DNA of 42,285 nt, from positions 1 through 42,285 of the forward strand of contig PDQE01000021.1 of assembly GCA_002747735.1 (NCBI GenBank), written 5' to 3'. The notes under the pieces were generated by a model, which saw only the letters and a list, made by a program, of their open reading frames with translations, searched no databases and was not told the origin of the DNA. The translations under genes and the position numbers were made by a program. The number at the start of each line of letters is the position of its first letter. Positions within the stretch are counted from its first letter, which is position 1. Source of the stretch: Flavobacteriales bacterium (GTDB lineage: Bacteria > Bacteroidota > Bacteroidia > Flavobacteriales > Flavobacteriaceae). This document shows positions 27,565 to 36,269 of the stretch, one piece after another.

Positions 27565-29622
27565 TTACACTACTCTGTCTAGTTTTTCATATAACAGTTT
27601 TTTTAATCCGGTGTAATTCATAATAAGTTCCAGAGTTTCGTGGCGGTTGGCCTCATCATTATTTTGAGTATCTGCCTGATGCAATTCTTGATTGGTTTCC
27701 GTAATATTATCTGATATTTTTTCTTCGACAGGTTCTGGTTTTTCCTCAGAAATCAGTTCCTGTATTTTTAATTCTATAAGGATACGGCGTAGGTTTAAAA
27801 TAGCATCGGTAACCAATTTGGGCAGACTTTTGTCTTTGGGCCTAACGTATATTTCTTTGCGGCCCCAATCGCTTAGAACATATTTTTCATCATCCATTAA
27901 TATATCGGTTACTACTTTTCTTACGGCTTCGTTTTCATTATTTGTAAGGGCATCGGCGATTATTTTTTCTTCCTGATTAAGCTGATGAATAACATCATAA
28001 TAAATGGTTTTAAAAGCAGGATTGCTAAACTCTATCTCGTCATCTTGCAATTGCAAATAAATCTCATTGGCTACCGTATTTTCGTATTGCTGTTTTTCTA
28101 TCTTAACTATTCCGTCTTCGTCTTCTACCTCTATATAATCCGTAAATTCCACAACGTAATTACCATAAAGCAATAGTATTTCCACCAATTTTCGCTCCAA
28201 CAATTCTAACTGGTCTTCTTTTTTAAAAGCGGTGTCTTTGCTTTTAACTACTTTTAGCGATTCAATGCCTGAGGCACTCTTCTTTTCGGCCAGATTACGC
28301 TGTTCTTTTTTGGTAATCTGAGCCAGTTCTCCAAACAATACCCGCTCTGAAATATCCATTATTCTGGCACATTCTTGTATGTAAACTTCTTGTTGGATTG
28401 GATTGGGAATCTTACTTATAGTAGCTACAATATCTCTTATTAAACCGGCTTTTTTGATTGGGTCGTTTTGGGCATCCTCCATTAACAGAGACACCTTAAA
28501 CCGGATAAAATCCCGGGCATTTTCTTCCAAGAATACTTCTAATGATTCTAGACTGTTTTTTCTGGCAAAGCTATCCGGGTCTTCACCATCGGGGAATAGT
28601 ACGGTTTTCACATTCATCCCTTCGGCCAGAATAAGGTCTATTCCGCGTAGCGATGCCCTTATGCCTGCTGCATCGCCATCAAACAAAACGGTAATATTTT
28701 TTGTAAGTCGCCTTATTAATCGTATCTGTTCTGGGGTAAGTGCCGTGCCGGATGAGGCTACCACATTTTCTATTCCGGTCTGGTTAAAGGAAATTACATC
28801 TGTGTAGCCTTCTACCAGATAACAATTGTCTTTTTTGGCAATTTCTTTTTTGGCATGAAATATACCGTAGAGCACCTTACTTTTGTGGTAAATATCACTT
28901 TCGGGTGAGTTGATATATTTAGCAGTTTTGGCTGTAGATTTTAGAATACGCCCGCCAAAACCCAACACTCTTCCAGACATGCTGTGAATGGGAAAAATTA
29001 CACGGCCTCTAAAACGGTCGGTATAGTTATTTTTAGTTTTTTCAGGTATATCTTTTAAAATGGTTAATCCGGTTTTTTCCAAATATTTTATCTGATAACC
29101 TTGGTCTAAAGCAGCATCAGTAAAGGCTGTCCACTTATCCAAAGCATAGCCCAACTCAAACTTTTTTATGGTATGGTCTGTAAACCCGCGTTCTCTAAAG
29201 TAGCTTAAGCCAATGGCTTTGCCCGGTTCGGTTTTCAACAAGTTTTTATGAAAGTAGTTTTTGGCAAAATTGGCCACCAAATACATACTTTCACGTTCAC
29301 CGGCCAATTTCTTTTGCTCGTCAGATTGTTCAGTTTCTTCTAACTCTATATTGTATTTTTTTGCCAGATACTTAATGGCTTCCGGGTAAGTGTAATGTTC
29401 GTGTTCCATGAGAAAAGAGATGGCATTACCTCCTTTCCCTGAACTAAAATCTTTCCAGATTTGTTTTACCGGAGACACCATAAAAGAAGGTGTTTTCTCA
29501 TTATTAAAAGGGCTGAGACCTTTATAATTACTTCCGGATTTTTTTAACTGTACAAAATCACCGATGACCTCCTCTACTCTGGCAGCTTCAAAAACTTTAT
29601 CTATAGTGTTTCTGGTAATCAT
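27565..29622 (-). CDS. dnaG: DNA primase DnaG with degenerate zinc-finger domain
   Basis: DnaG lays down RNA primers at the replication fork. The 685-residue product has the usual order: an N-terminal zinc-binding-domain fold (1-100), an RNA-polymerase basic domain (DRFRGRVIFPIHSMSGRVLGFGGR) and a TOPRIM catalytic domain (LVEGYTDVISF, VASSGTALT, VLFDGDAAGIRAS, PDGEDPDSF). The C-terminal third is a Glu- and Lys-rich helical region for helicase contact. In the N-terminal domain all four metal ligands of the CHC2 finger are replaced: Cys to Ser37, His to Asn40, Cys to Asp58 and Cys to Ser61, while the surrounding framework (SPFNNEKTPSFMVSP, SSGKGGNA) is kept. I recall the same loss in other flavobacterial DnaG proteins, so it is probably a lineage trait and not decay. 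It starts at ATG 29622. Confidence 0.96.
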   Translation of the reverse strand: MITRNTIDKVFEAARVEEVIGDFVQLKKSGSNYKGLSPFNNEKTPSFMVSPVKQIWKDFSSGKGGNAISFLMEHEHYTYPEAIKYLAKKYNIELEETEQSDEQKKLAGERESMYLVANFAKNYFHKNLLKTEPGKAIGLSYFRERGFTDHTIKKFELGYALDKWTAFTDAALDQGYQIKYLEKTGLTILKDIPEKTKNNYTDRFRGRVIFPIHSMSGRVLGFGGRILKSTAKTAKYINSPESDIYHKSKVLYGIFHAKKEIAKKDNCYLVEGYTDVISFNQTGIENVVASSGTALTPEQIRLIRRLTKNITVLFDGDAAGIRASLRGIDLILAEGMNVKTVLFPDGEDPDSFARKNSLESLEVFLEENARDFIRFKVSLLMEDAQNDPIKKAGLIRDIVATISKIPNPIQQEVYIQECARIMDISERVLFGELAQITKKEQRNLAEKKSASGIESLKVVKSKDTAFKKEDQLELLERKLVEILLLYGNYVVEFTDYIEVEDEDGIVKIEKQQYENTVANEIYLQLQDDEIEFSNPAFKTIYYDVIHQLNQEEKIIADALTNNENEAVRKVVTDILMDDEKYVLSDWGRKEIYVRPKDKSLPKLVTDAILNLRRILIELKIQELISEEKPEPVEEKISDNITETNQELHQADTQNNDEANRHETLELIMNYTGLKKLLYEKLDRVV

Positions 29623-29782
29623 TGTTGAATTTTTGCTGGTCTTTTCCTAACTATTGGCTGTAAGAACTCTACAGATTTTTATGAATAAAAGTAAAAGGAT
29701 ATTATAAATATTAATTCATAAATCAGGGTAAACCTGCCATGAATATTTACGTCTACAAACTTTAGAAAGGCCGGACGAGGCT

Positions 29783-31021
29783 CTAAGACACTGCTTTTAA
29801 TTTGCTCAATGTAGATTTCACCAATTTGCCCTCTACGTATTTCTTTGTAACGTGTAATTCTTTTTGATCGGTTCCGGGCAACTCAAACATAGCATCGGTT
29901 AAAATAGCCTCACAAAGCGACCTTAATCCTCTGGCACCCAGTTTATATTCCACGGCTTTTTCTACGATATAGTTGAGAGCTTTTTCATCTACGGTAAGCT
30001 TAATGTCATCCATGGCAAACAATTTTTCATATTGTTTCATAATGGCATTTTTAGGCTCTGTAAGGATGGCACGGAGCGTTTCAGCATCTAAAGGGTTCAT
30101 ATAGGTAAGCACCGGCAAACGACCAATAATTTCCGGAATCAGCCCAAAGTCTTTAAGATCTTTTGGTACTACGTACTGTAACAAATTCTTTTCATCTACC
30201 CTATCCTCATTTCTTGAAGCACTATAACCTACGGCCTGCATATTTAAGCGTTTACCTATAATTCTATTAATTCCGTCAAACGCACCTCCGGCTATAAATA
30301 GAATGTTTCGGGTTTCTATTTCCACAAATTTCTGATCGGGGTGTTTTCTGCCCCCTTTGGGCGGCACATTTACCACAGCACCTTCCAGAAGTTTCAAAAG
30401 AGCCTGTTGCACACCTTCCCCTGAAACATCTCTGGTAATGGATGGGTTATCACTCTTTCTGGCTATTTTGTCTATTTCATCAATAAAGACGATACCCCTT
30501 TCGGCTTTAACCACATTGTAATCTGCAGCTTGTAATAATCGTGTTAGAATGGTTTCAACATCTTCGCCTACGTATCCGGCTTCTGTTAAAACAGTGGCAT
30601 CAACAATGGCAAAAGGTACATTGAGCATCTTTGCGATAGTTCGGGCAATCAGCGTTTTTCCCGTACCGGTTTCACCAACTAAAATTATATTACTCTTTTC
30701 TATCTCTACGCTGTCTTTTTTTGTTGGAGGTTGAAGTAATCTCTTATAATGGTTATAAACAGCAACGGACATTACTTTCTTTGCCTGCTCTTGCCCAATG
30801 ATATACTGATCTAAAAAATGCTTAATTTCCAGTGGCTTTTTTAGGATTAATTCCGCTGACAGGCCTTTGGAAGCCGTTTCTGAAATTTCATCTAACACCA
30901 GTCCATGAGCCTGCTCTATACACCTATCACAGATATGTGCATCCAAACCGGCAATAAGCATATTGGTTTCAGACTTTTTTCGCTTACAAAACGAACATTC
31001 TAATTCTTCTTTTTTTACCAT
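29783..31021 (-). CDS. clpX: ATP-dependent Clp protease ATP-binding subunit ClpX
   Basis: ClpX is the hexameric AAA+ unfoldase that feeds substrates to ClpP. The 412-residue product has the N-terminal zinc-binding domain (Cys9, Cys12, Cys31, Cys34), Walker A GETGTGKT, pore loop GYVGED, Walker B VFIDEIDK, an arginine-finger region and sensor-2 GARGLR. The ClpP-docking loop, IGF in E. coli ClpX, appears as VGY here ([10 protein letters not shown]). clpP lies upstream on the same strand with a gap of 120 bases, the usual clpP-clpX order. The ATG start at 31021 gives the canonical N-terminus. Confidence 0.97.
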   Translation of the reverse strand: MVKKEELECSFCKRKKSETNMLIAGLDAHICDRCIEQAHGLVLDEISETASKGLSAELILKKPLEIKHFLDQYIIGQEQAKKVMSVAVYNHYKRLLQPPTKKDSVEIEKSNIILVGETGTGKTLIARTIAKMLNVPFAIVDATVLTEAGYVGEDVETILTRLLQAADYNVVKAERGIVFIDEIDKIARKSDNPSITRDVSGEGVQQALLKLLEGAVVNVPPKGGRKHPDQKFVEIETRNILFIAGGAFDGINRIIGKRLNMQAVGYSASRNEDRVDEKNLLQYVVPKDLKDFGLIPEIIGRLPVLTYMNPLDAETLRAILTEPKNAIMKQYEKLFAMDDIKLTVDEKALNYIVEKAVEYKLGARGLRSLCEAILTDAMFELPGTDQKELHVTKKYVEGKLVKSTLSKLKAVS

Positions 31022-31141
31022 CTTTTTTTAATTTACCATAAACTACCATTTTTTTGGCAGTTCTGACCGCTCCTTAGTATGTGGTAAACAGGAAACCCCA
31101 ACCAGAGGACGGAGAATTTTAGTTAAAAGCAATAGTACAAT

Positions 31142-31819
31142 TTACTCATTTCTAACTAAAACTTCGTCAATCATGCCGTATTTTTTTGCTTCTTCAGCTT
31201 TCATCCAATAGTCTCTATCGGAATCATCATGTACTTTTTCAATGGTTTGTCCGGAATGTTTTGAGATAATCTGATAGAGTTCTTTTTTTAATTTTAAAAT
31301 TTCTCTGGCGGTTATTTCTATGTCAGAAGCCTGGCCTTGAGCACCACCTAAGGGTTGGTGTATCATAATACGCGAATGTGGCAATGCAGAGCGTTTTCCC
31401 TTTTCGCCGGCACAGGTAAGTACGGCTGCCATAGATGCTGCCATTCCGGTACAGATAGTGGCTACATCCGGCTTTATAAATTGCATGGTATCATATATAC
31501 CCAAGCCGGCATAAACACCTCCACCGGGAGAATTTATATAAATAGAAATATCTTTAGATGTATCTGTACTTTCCAAAAACAGGAGCTGTGCCTGTATTAC
31601 ATTAGCCACGTAATCATCAATAGCAGTACCTAAAAAAATGATTCTATCCATCATTAATCTTGAAAAAACATCAAAAATGGCAATGTTCATTTTCCGTTCT
31701 TCAATAATATTAGGCGTAAGCCCCACAGGATACATGGCACTTATCATTTTATCATAATACATACTACTGATTCCCTGATCTTTAGTAGCAAATTTTTTAA
31801 ATTCTTTTCCGAAGTCCAT
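31142..31819 (-). CDS. clpP: ATP-dependent Clp protease proteolytic subunit ClpP
   Basis: ClpP forms the tetradecameric serine-protease chamber. The 225-residue product carries the catalytic triad Ser129 (GMAASMAA), His154 (MIHQPLGG) and Asp203 (DSDRDYW), spaced as in E. coli ClpP. The first about 35 residues form a longer N-terminal extension than the E. coli propeptide, which may be removed autocatalytically. [18 protein letters not shown] is also typical. It lies between tig and clpX, the tig-clpP-clpX order shared with many bacteria, with gaps of 139 and 120 bases. Confidence 0.97.
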   Translation of the reverse strand: MDFGKEFKKFATKDQGISSMYYDKMISAMYPVGLTPNIIEERKMNIAIFDVFSRLMMDRIIFLGTAIDDYVANVIQAQLLFLESTDTSKDISIYINSPGGGVYAGLGIYDTMQFIKPDVATICTGMAASMAAVLTCAGEKGKRSALPHSRIMIHQPLGGAQGQASDIEITAREILKLKKELYQIISKHSGQTIEKVHDDSDRDYWMKAEEAKKYGMIDEVLVRNE

Positions 31820-31958
31820 CAGATTATTTTTAATTTTTAGCGTTTAAAGATAATAACAAATTATAAAAGTATAATTGAAAACATAACTATATGGCACCAA
31901 GACTTTTCACTACATTATAATTGTAATCTAATAATTGTAAAATAAAACACCGTGATGC

Positions 31959-33281
31959 TTACTTATACACCTCTTTTACAAATTCCTCAAAGGTTACTTC
32001 TTTTACTTTTAACTTAGCATTTTCTTTGTAGAAGTCTAACAATTTCTCACTCATTAATAAATTCGAAAGCCTTTTTACTTCATCCTGATTACTGAGTACT
32101 CTATTGGCTATTTTCTCTAACTCCTCATCTTCATGTTGTTGGATGCCATATTGAGCCATTTGTCTTTTAATAAAGTCTTTGGCATAATTTCTTAAATCCT
32201 CCTCAGTAAGTTGTAAATTATTGTCTTTTATTATTTTGCTTTCTATGAGTTGGTATCTGATGCCTTTTTCAGAATTTTGGTATTCTTTTTCTGCTTCTTC
32301 TTTAGAAAGTACTTTTTCACCTGCTACGGCAATCCATTTCTGAAGAAACTCTTTAGGTAGATCAAATTTGGTATTTTCTATCAAACTATCAGTAACCTCA
32401 TTAAGCAACTGCTGATCGGATTTTTGCACAAAATCCTGCTCAGTTTCTTTGGCAATTTTTTCTCTAAGCTCTTTTTCGGTTTTTACCACATCTTCCCCAT
32501 ATACTTTGTCAAATAATTCTTTGTCTAATTTTGCCGGTTCAGTTTTACTAATCTCATCTATGGTAAAGCTAACCTCTATATCCAAGTCTTTGTCCTTTTC
32601 CTCGGTAATACCCAAAAGACTTTTTAATAAATAATCCTCTTTAAACAATCCTTTGGTTTGAAAGGTAACGGTATCGCCAACTTTTTTACCCATTAACGCT
32701 TTTTTATTATCCTTGCTTTTTATTTTTTCTACTTTAAAAGTACTTTTTTTATCAATTTCGTTTTCTTTATTTACAAAAGTACCGGTAACTGTAGCATCTT
32801 CTTTTACTTCATCCTGACTAACAATTTTGCCATATTGTTCTCTTATATAGGCAATTTGCTCGTCAATCATTTTTTTATCCGCTTTAATCTTATAGTGCAG
32901 TATGGCTTTTTTGGGTTGTAAATTCACTTCAAAATCGGGGGCCAATCCCAATTCAAATTCAAATGAAAAAGAATCTACATCCCATGAAAAATTCTCTTTG
33001 GGCTTGGGTATCGGATGACCTAAAATATCCAGCTTCTCTTCTACCAAATACTTACTCAATGACTCCTGTACCAGCTTGTTTACCTCGTCTATTACCACTG
33101 GTTTTTCGTACTGCTTTTTAACCAGACTCATAGGCACATGGCCTTTTCTAAAGCCCGGTATATTGGCATTTTTACGGTAGTCTTTAAGTATTTTATCTAC
33201 TTTATCCTGATAGTCTTTTTCTGTAATATCTATTTTTACTACAGCGTTTAAATTGTCTATGTTTTCTTTGGTAATGTTCAT
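31959..33281 (-). CDS. tig: Trigger factor
   Basis: Trigger factor is the ribosome-bound chaperone that meets nascent chains at the exit tunnel. The 440-residue product has the ribosome-binding signature GFRKGHVP (43-50), a central FKBP-like domain that is shortened and poor in the usual active-site aromatic residues, and a long helical C-terminal chaperone domain containing EEAEKEYQNSEKGIRYQLIE and many charged residues. Flavobacterial trigger factors commonly have such degenerate FKBP domains, so prolyl-isomerase activity is doubtful. The start ATG at 33281 gives the canonical N-terminus (MNITKENIDNLNAVVKIDI). A promoter-like pair lies about 125 bases upstream. Confidence 0.95.
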   Translation of the reverse strand: MNITKENIDNLNAVVKIDITEKDYQDKVDKILKDYRKNANIPGFRKGHVPMSLVKKQYEKPVVIDEVNKLVQESLSKYLVEEKLDILGHPIPKPKENFSWDVDSFSFEFELGLAPDFEVNLQPKKAILHYKIKADKKMIDEQIAYIREQYGKIVSQDEVKEDATVTGTFVNKENEIDKKSTFKVEKIKSKDNKKALMGKKVGDTVTFQTKGLFKEDYLLKSLLGITEEKDKDLDIEVSFTIDEISKTEPAKLDKELFDKVYGEDVVKTEKELREKIAKETEQDFVQKSDQQLLNEVTDSLIENTKFDLPKEFLQKWIAVAGEKVLSKEEAEKEYQNSEKGIRYQLIESKIIKDNNLQLTEEDLRNYAKDFIKRQMAQYGIQQHEDEELEKIANRVLSNQDEVKRLSNLLMSEKLLDFYKENAKLKVKEVTFEEFVKEVYK

Positions 33282-33401
33282 ATTGTTAATTCTGTTTATA
33301 CCTTATACACGGTGCTTATAACCACTTTTTATACTTAAAGGATTCTAAGCAATGAATATTTTCGCATCATCTTCAATGCCTTAGCTTTGATTTTGAAGGT
33401 G

Positions 33402-33437
33402 CAAAATTAGCAAAATTTATGCAAATAAAGCAGCAAT
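33402..33437 (-). promoter_or_regulatory. Probable promoter of tig(-clpP-clpX)
   Basis: On the minus strand, ATTG (33434-33437) and TAATTTTG (33402-33409) are separated by 24 bases. The -7 box is perfect; the spacing is slightly long. The tig start is about 120 bases downstream. Confidence 0.45.
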
Positions 33438-33496
33438 TAAGAGATAACTCATTTAAACTTTTTCAATTTGCCAGAAAACTGCTTTTTTTTGCCCTA

Positions 33497-33844
33497 TTAG
33501 TCCTTATCTTCCTCTATTAAAGAAAACAATAAAGACTGAAAAACAGACAGCAACAAGCTAAACAACAACGCATACCAAAATCCCGAAACGGCAAAGCCAT
33601 CTATTAATTTATCCGCCAGTAAAATTATTATTGCATTTATAACAAACAGAAATAAGCCCAAGGTTAAAATGGTAAGCGGCAAGGTAAAAATAACCAAAAG
33701 TGGTTTTACAAAAATTCTGAGCAATGCCAATACTACCGCTACAAAAATGGCAGAAGTATAAGAGGCCACGGTTACACCGGGCAATATTTTTGCCAATATT
33801 ACCACGGCAATAGCTGTTAAGAGTAATCTTAAAATAGTTTTCAT
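33497..33844 (-). CDS. Phage-holin-like (superfamily IV, PF04020-type) four-helix membrane protein
   Basis: The 115-residue protein is mostly four hydrophobic helices (LRLLLTAIAVVILAKIL, SAIFVAVVLALLRIFV, PLLVIFTLPLTILTLGLFLF, FWYALLFSLLLSVFQSLLF) with the family pattern LPGVTVASYTSAIFVAVVLAL, VKPLLVIFTLPLTILTLGLFLFVINA and a short acidic tail (EEDKD). Such proteins are annotated as phage holins but are chromosomal in most bacteria and no lysis role is shown. No phage gene lies nearby, so a housekeeping membrane role is more likely. It is on the same strand as the hydrolase gene upstream, separated by a long perfect hairpin. Confidence 0.85.
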   Translation of the reverse strand: MKTILRLLLTAIAVVILAKILPGVTVASYTSAIFVAVVLALLRIFVKPLLVIFTLPLTILTLGLFLFVINAIIILLADKLIDGFAVSGFWYALLFSLLLSVFQSLLFSLIEEDKD

Positions 33845-33860
33845 TGTTTTTTAGTTATAA

Positions 33861-33909
33861 TGAACTTGTTTAAACTTTTTAGCAAATAGAAAAAGTTTAA
33901 ACAAGTTCA
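33861..33909. repeat. 20-bp perfect inverted repeat between hydrolase and holin-like genes
   Basis: TGAACTTGTTTAAACTTTTT (33861-33880) is the exact reverse complement of 33890-33909, separated by the 9-base loop AGCAAATAG. The outer end of the right arm contains the TGA stop codon of the hydrolase gene, and the left arm ends 17 bases before the holin-like start. On the minus strand no T-run follows the stem, so it is not a classical intrinsic terminator, although the stem itself contains T and A runs. Confidence 0.9.
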
Positions 33910-34713
33910 ATGGTTAATAGTTACACCTGTTAAAAACCTGACTACCGCATCGTAAAAATCATCAGGATTTTCTGCATGTAGCCAATGGCCAGCATTTTTA
34001 ATAGTAGTTATATGACTATTTGGAAAATGCTGTTTTATAAGAGGTTCATCGTTACCCAAAATATAATCAGATTTTTCACCTCTTAAAAATAAAGTGTCTT
34101 TTTTAAATACACTGTCATGGGGCAAGGCCTTTCCTATTTCTTCTAATTTATCGGTTAAACCCGAAAGATTAAATCTAAAAGCCAATACCCCTTTTTCTTT
34201 CCAATATACATTTTTTAAAAGAAACTGCCTTACGCCCCAATCTTTTATATATTTACTAATTACATTTTCCACCTCCCCTCTGGATTTTTGCTTTGTAAAA
34301 TCTACGGAATTTAAGGCTGCCATGATAACCTGATGATGTACGGGATAATACTTTGGGCCAATATCTGCCACCACTAATTTATTTACTTTTTCAGGATTGT
34401 TTACAGCAAAAAACATAGCCGTTTTACCTCCCATGGAATGCCCCAGTAAATTAACATTTTTCAAACCATGTTCTTCTAAATATTGAATAATATCATTGGC
34501 CATAAATTCATAATTAAAATCTGAACTATGAAAACTCCTGCCGTGATTCCGCTGATCGATTAAATGCACCTCGTAACTATTGCCATTATCACCTTCGGCA
34601 AATTTTCTTGCCAAAGTTTTCCAATTATCACCACTCCCCAGGAACCCGTGTAGAATTAATAGCGGTTCTCCTTTTCCGATTACATTGGAATAAAGAATTG
34701 AGTTTTGAGACAT
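33907..34713 (-). CDS. Alpha/beta-fold hydrolase (YbfF-like esterase)
   Basis: The 268-residue protein has the alpha/beta hydrolase pattern: oxyanion loop LHGFLGSGDNW (21-31), DQRNHGRS (53-60), nucleophile elbow GHSMGG with Ser93, a probable acid Asp216 (RGEKSDYI) and catalytic His243 (NAGHWLHAENP). It most resembles the YbfF/ABHD11-like esterases, which cleave short acyl esters or thioesters. The natural substrate is unknown. There is no signal peptide, so it should be cytosolic. pdxJ lies upstream on the same strand, 107 bases away. The stop codon is part of a long inverted repeat. Confidence 0.88.
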   Translation of the reverse strand: MSQNSILYSNVIGKGEPLLILHGFLGSGDNWKTLARKFAEGDNGNSYEVHLIDQRNHGRSFHSSDFNYEFMANDIIQYLEEHGLKNVNLLGHSMGGKTAMFFAVNNPEKVNKLVVADIGPKYYPVHHQVIMAALNSVDFTKQKSRGEVENVISKYIKDWGVRQFLLKNVYWKEKGVLAFRFNLSGLTDKLEEIGKALPHDSVFKKDTLFLRGEKSDYILGNDEPLIKQHFPNSHITTIKNAGHWLHAENPDDFYDAVVRFLTGVTINH

Positions 34714-34820
34714 ATAATATAGTATTAAATATTAGGTATTAAGTGCCAGTTATTAAGATAGAAATTGGTGTTTTACAAATTTTCTTACCAATCATTTTTT
34801 ATAACATTGCACTGAACAAT

Positions 34821-35537
34821 TTAGCTTTGTAACTTTCTCAAATACATTTGCACCACATTTTCCAAGCCCAAATACAAAGCTTCTGATATTAAGGCATGGC
34901 CTATGGACACTTCCAATAGATTGGGAATTTTTTTTGCAAAAAATTGGATATTCTCCAAACTTAAATCATGCCCTGCGTTTAAACCCAGCCCCAATTCTTT
35001 GGCCAGTTGTGCACTTTCAATATAAGGTGCTATGGCAACATCGCGGTTTTTACCATAATTAACGGCATAGGCTTCTGTATATAATTCAATTCTGTCTGTG
35101 CCAGTTTTAGCCGCAGCCTCAATCAACTTTAGATCCGTATCCATAAATATAGAAGTTCTGATACCGTTGTTTTTAAACTCAGCAATTACTTCTTTTAAAA
35201 AATTTTGATTTTTAAGGGTATCCCAGCCGGCATTGGAGGTGATAGCATCCTCGGCATCCGGAACTAAAGTAACCTGAGCCGGTTTAACTTCCAGTATTAA
35301 ATCTACAAATTTTGGAACAGGATTGCCTTCAATATTAAACTCGGTAGCAACCACCTTTTTTAAATCATAAACATCTGCATACCGTATATGGCGTTCATCA
35401 GGCCTGGGATGAACTGTAATACCCTCCGCACCAAAAGATTCAATATTTTTTGCCGCTTCCACCACATTAGGTTCATCGCCACCGCGTGAATTACGTAAAG
35501 TGGCTATTTTATTTATATTTACACTCAATTTTGTCAT
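34821..35537 (-). CDS. pdxJ: Pyridoxine 5'-phosphate synthase PdxJ
   Basis: PdxJ condenses deoxyxylulose 5-phosphate with aminoacetone phosphate to form pyridoxine 5'-phosphate, in the DXP-dependent vitamin B6 route. The 238-residue TIM-barrel protein has the family motifs [59 protein letters not shown] and [13 protein letters not shown]. His and Glu residues in these motifs are the known active-site groups. The ATG at 35537 gives the usual N-terminus. It is divergent from the CBS-domain gene, sharing a short intergenic region of 69 bases. Confidence 0.96.
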   Translation of the reverse strand: MTKLSVNINKIATLRNSRGGDEPNVVEAAKNIESFGAEGITVHPRPDERHIRYADVYDLKKVVATEFNIEGNPVPKFVDLILEVKPAQVTLVPDAEDAITSNAGWDTLKNQNFLKEVIAEFKNNGIRTSIFMDTDLKLIEAAAKTGTDRIELYTEAYAVNYGKNRDVAIAPYIESAQLAKELGLGLNAGHDLSLENIQFFAKKIPNLLEVSIGHALISEALYLGLENVVQMYLRKLQS

Positions 35538-35558
35538 ACGCTGTATTTATTTTAAAAG

Positions 35559-35566
35559 CAAATTTA
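35559..35566 (-). promoter_or_regulatory. -7 box of the pdxJ promoter
   Basis: The minus strand reads TAAATTTG, a perfect TANNTTTG, 21 bases before the pdxJ ATG. No clear -33 element is visible. Confidence 0.4.
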
Positions 35567-35606
35567 AGATAATTGTAAACTAATTTTACTTATTTTGCAA
35601 ATCATT

Positions 35607-36266
35607 ATGAACACATCAGATTTTTTAAATAAAGAATTAGAGCCGCTTTGTTTAACGGATACTATCAGCAAGGCAAAAGATTTGTTTAAACTACTTTCTT
35701 TTACACACCTACCTATTGTAGAAAATGGAACTTTGGTGGGTTTACTGGCAGAAAACGACGTAAAGGTTATAGTAGATGACACCAGAACTATTGAAGAATT
35801 CAAATATATTTATCAATCATTTTTTGCTTACGAAAAAACCAACTGGCTTGAATTATTAAAAATTTTTGCTTTAAATAACGCTACTATTATTCCGGTAATA
35901 ACCGAAAAATTATCCTATCTGGGCTATTATGAACTCAGTGATATTCTCCACAACTTTTACAGTACACCTTTCTTAAATCAGAGTGGATTGGTTTTAGTGG
36001 TTTCCAAAGATGTTACAGATTATAGTTTTAGTCAGGTTTGCCAAATAGTAGAGCAAAACAACGCAAAGTTATTGGGAGCATTTATTTCTAATATCAGTGA
36101 AGACCTAGTAGAAATAACCATAAAGATAAGTGATCACGACCTGAATAACACCATCCAGTCCTTTAGAAGGTATAATTATCAAATCATTACCAATTTTAAA
36201 CTGGATGAATACCTTAATACCCTAAAAGACCGATCAGATTATCTTCAAAAATTTTTAGACATATAG
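35607..36266 (+). CDS. CBS-domain protein
   Basis: With the ATG at 35607 the product has 219 residues. The N-terminal half carries a CBS pair: LTDTISKAKDLFKLLSFTHLPIVENGTLVGLLAENDV and a second, less clear copy around NNATIIPVITEKLSYLGYYELSDIL. CBS pairs usually bind adenine nucleotides and act as energy sensors. The C-terminal third (SGLVLVVSKDVTDYSFSQVCQIVEQNNAKLLG) looks like a small ACT-like domain. An upstream TTG at 35595 is in frame but the ATG is preferred. nadK begins 3 bases after its stop, so the two are surely co-transcribed; the pairing is consistent with an adenylate-sensing role beside NAD kinase, but this is inference. Confidence 0.85.
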   Translation: MNTSDFLNKELEPLCLTDTISKAKDLFKLLSFTHLPIVENGTLVGLLAENDVKVIVDDTRTIEEFKYIYQSFFAYEKTNWLELLKIFALNNATIIPVITEKLSYLGYYELSDILHNFYSTPFLNQSGLVLVVSKDVTDYSFSQVCQIVEQNNAKLLGAFISNISEDLVEITIKISDHDLNNTIQSFRRYNYQIITNFKLDEYLNTLKDRSDYLQKFLDI

Positions 36267-36269
36267 CTT

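Noticed and set aside
33497..33844. Holin-like gene as evidence of a prophage
   Set aside because: Neighbours are housekeeping genes and this family is commonly chromosomal; no other phage gene is present.
34714..34820. Possible promoter or riboswitch between pdxJ and the hydrolase gene
   Set aside because: No TANNTTTG box and only a weak TTGGT/ACCAA pairing were found; nothing supports a specific element.
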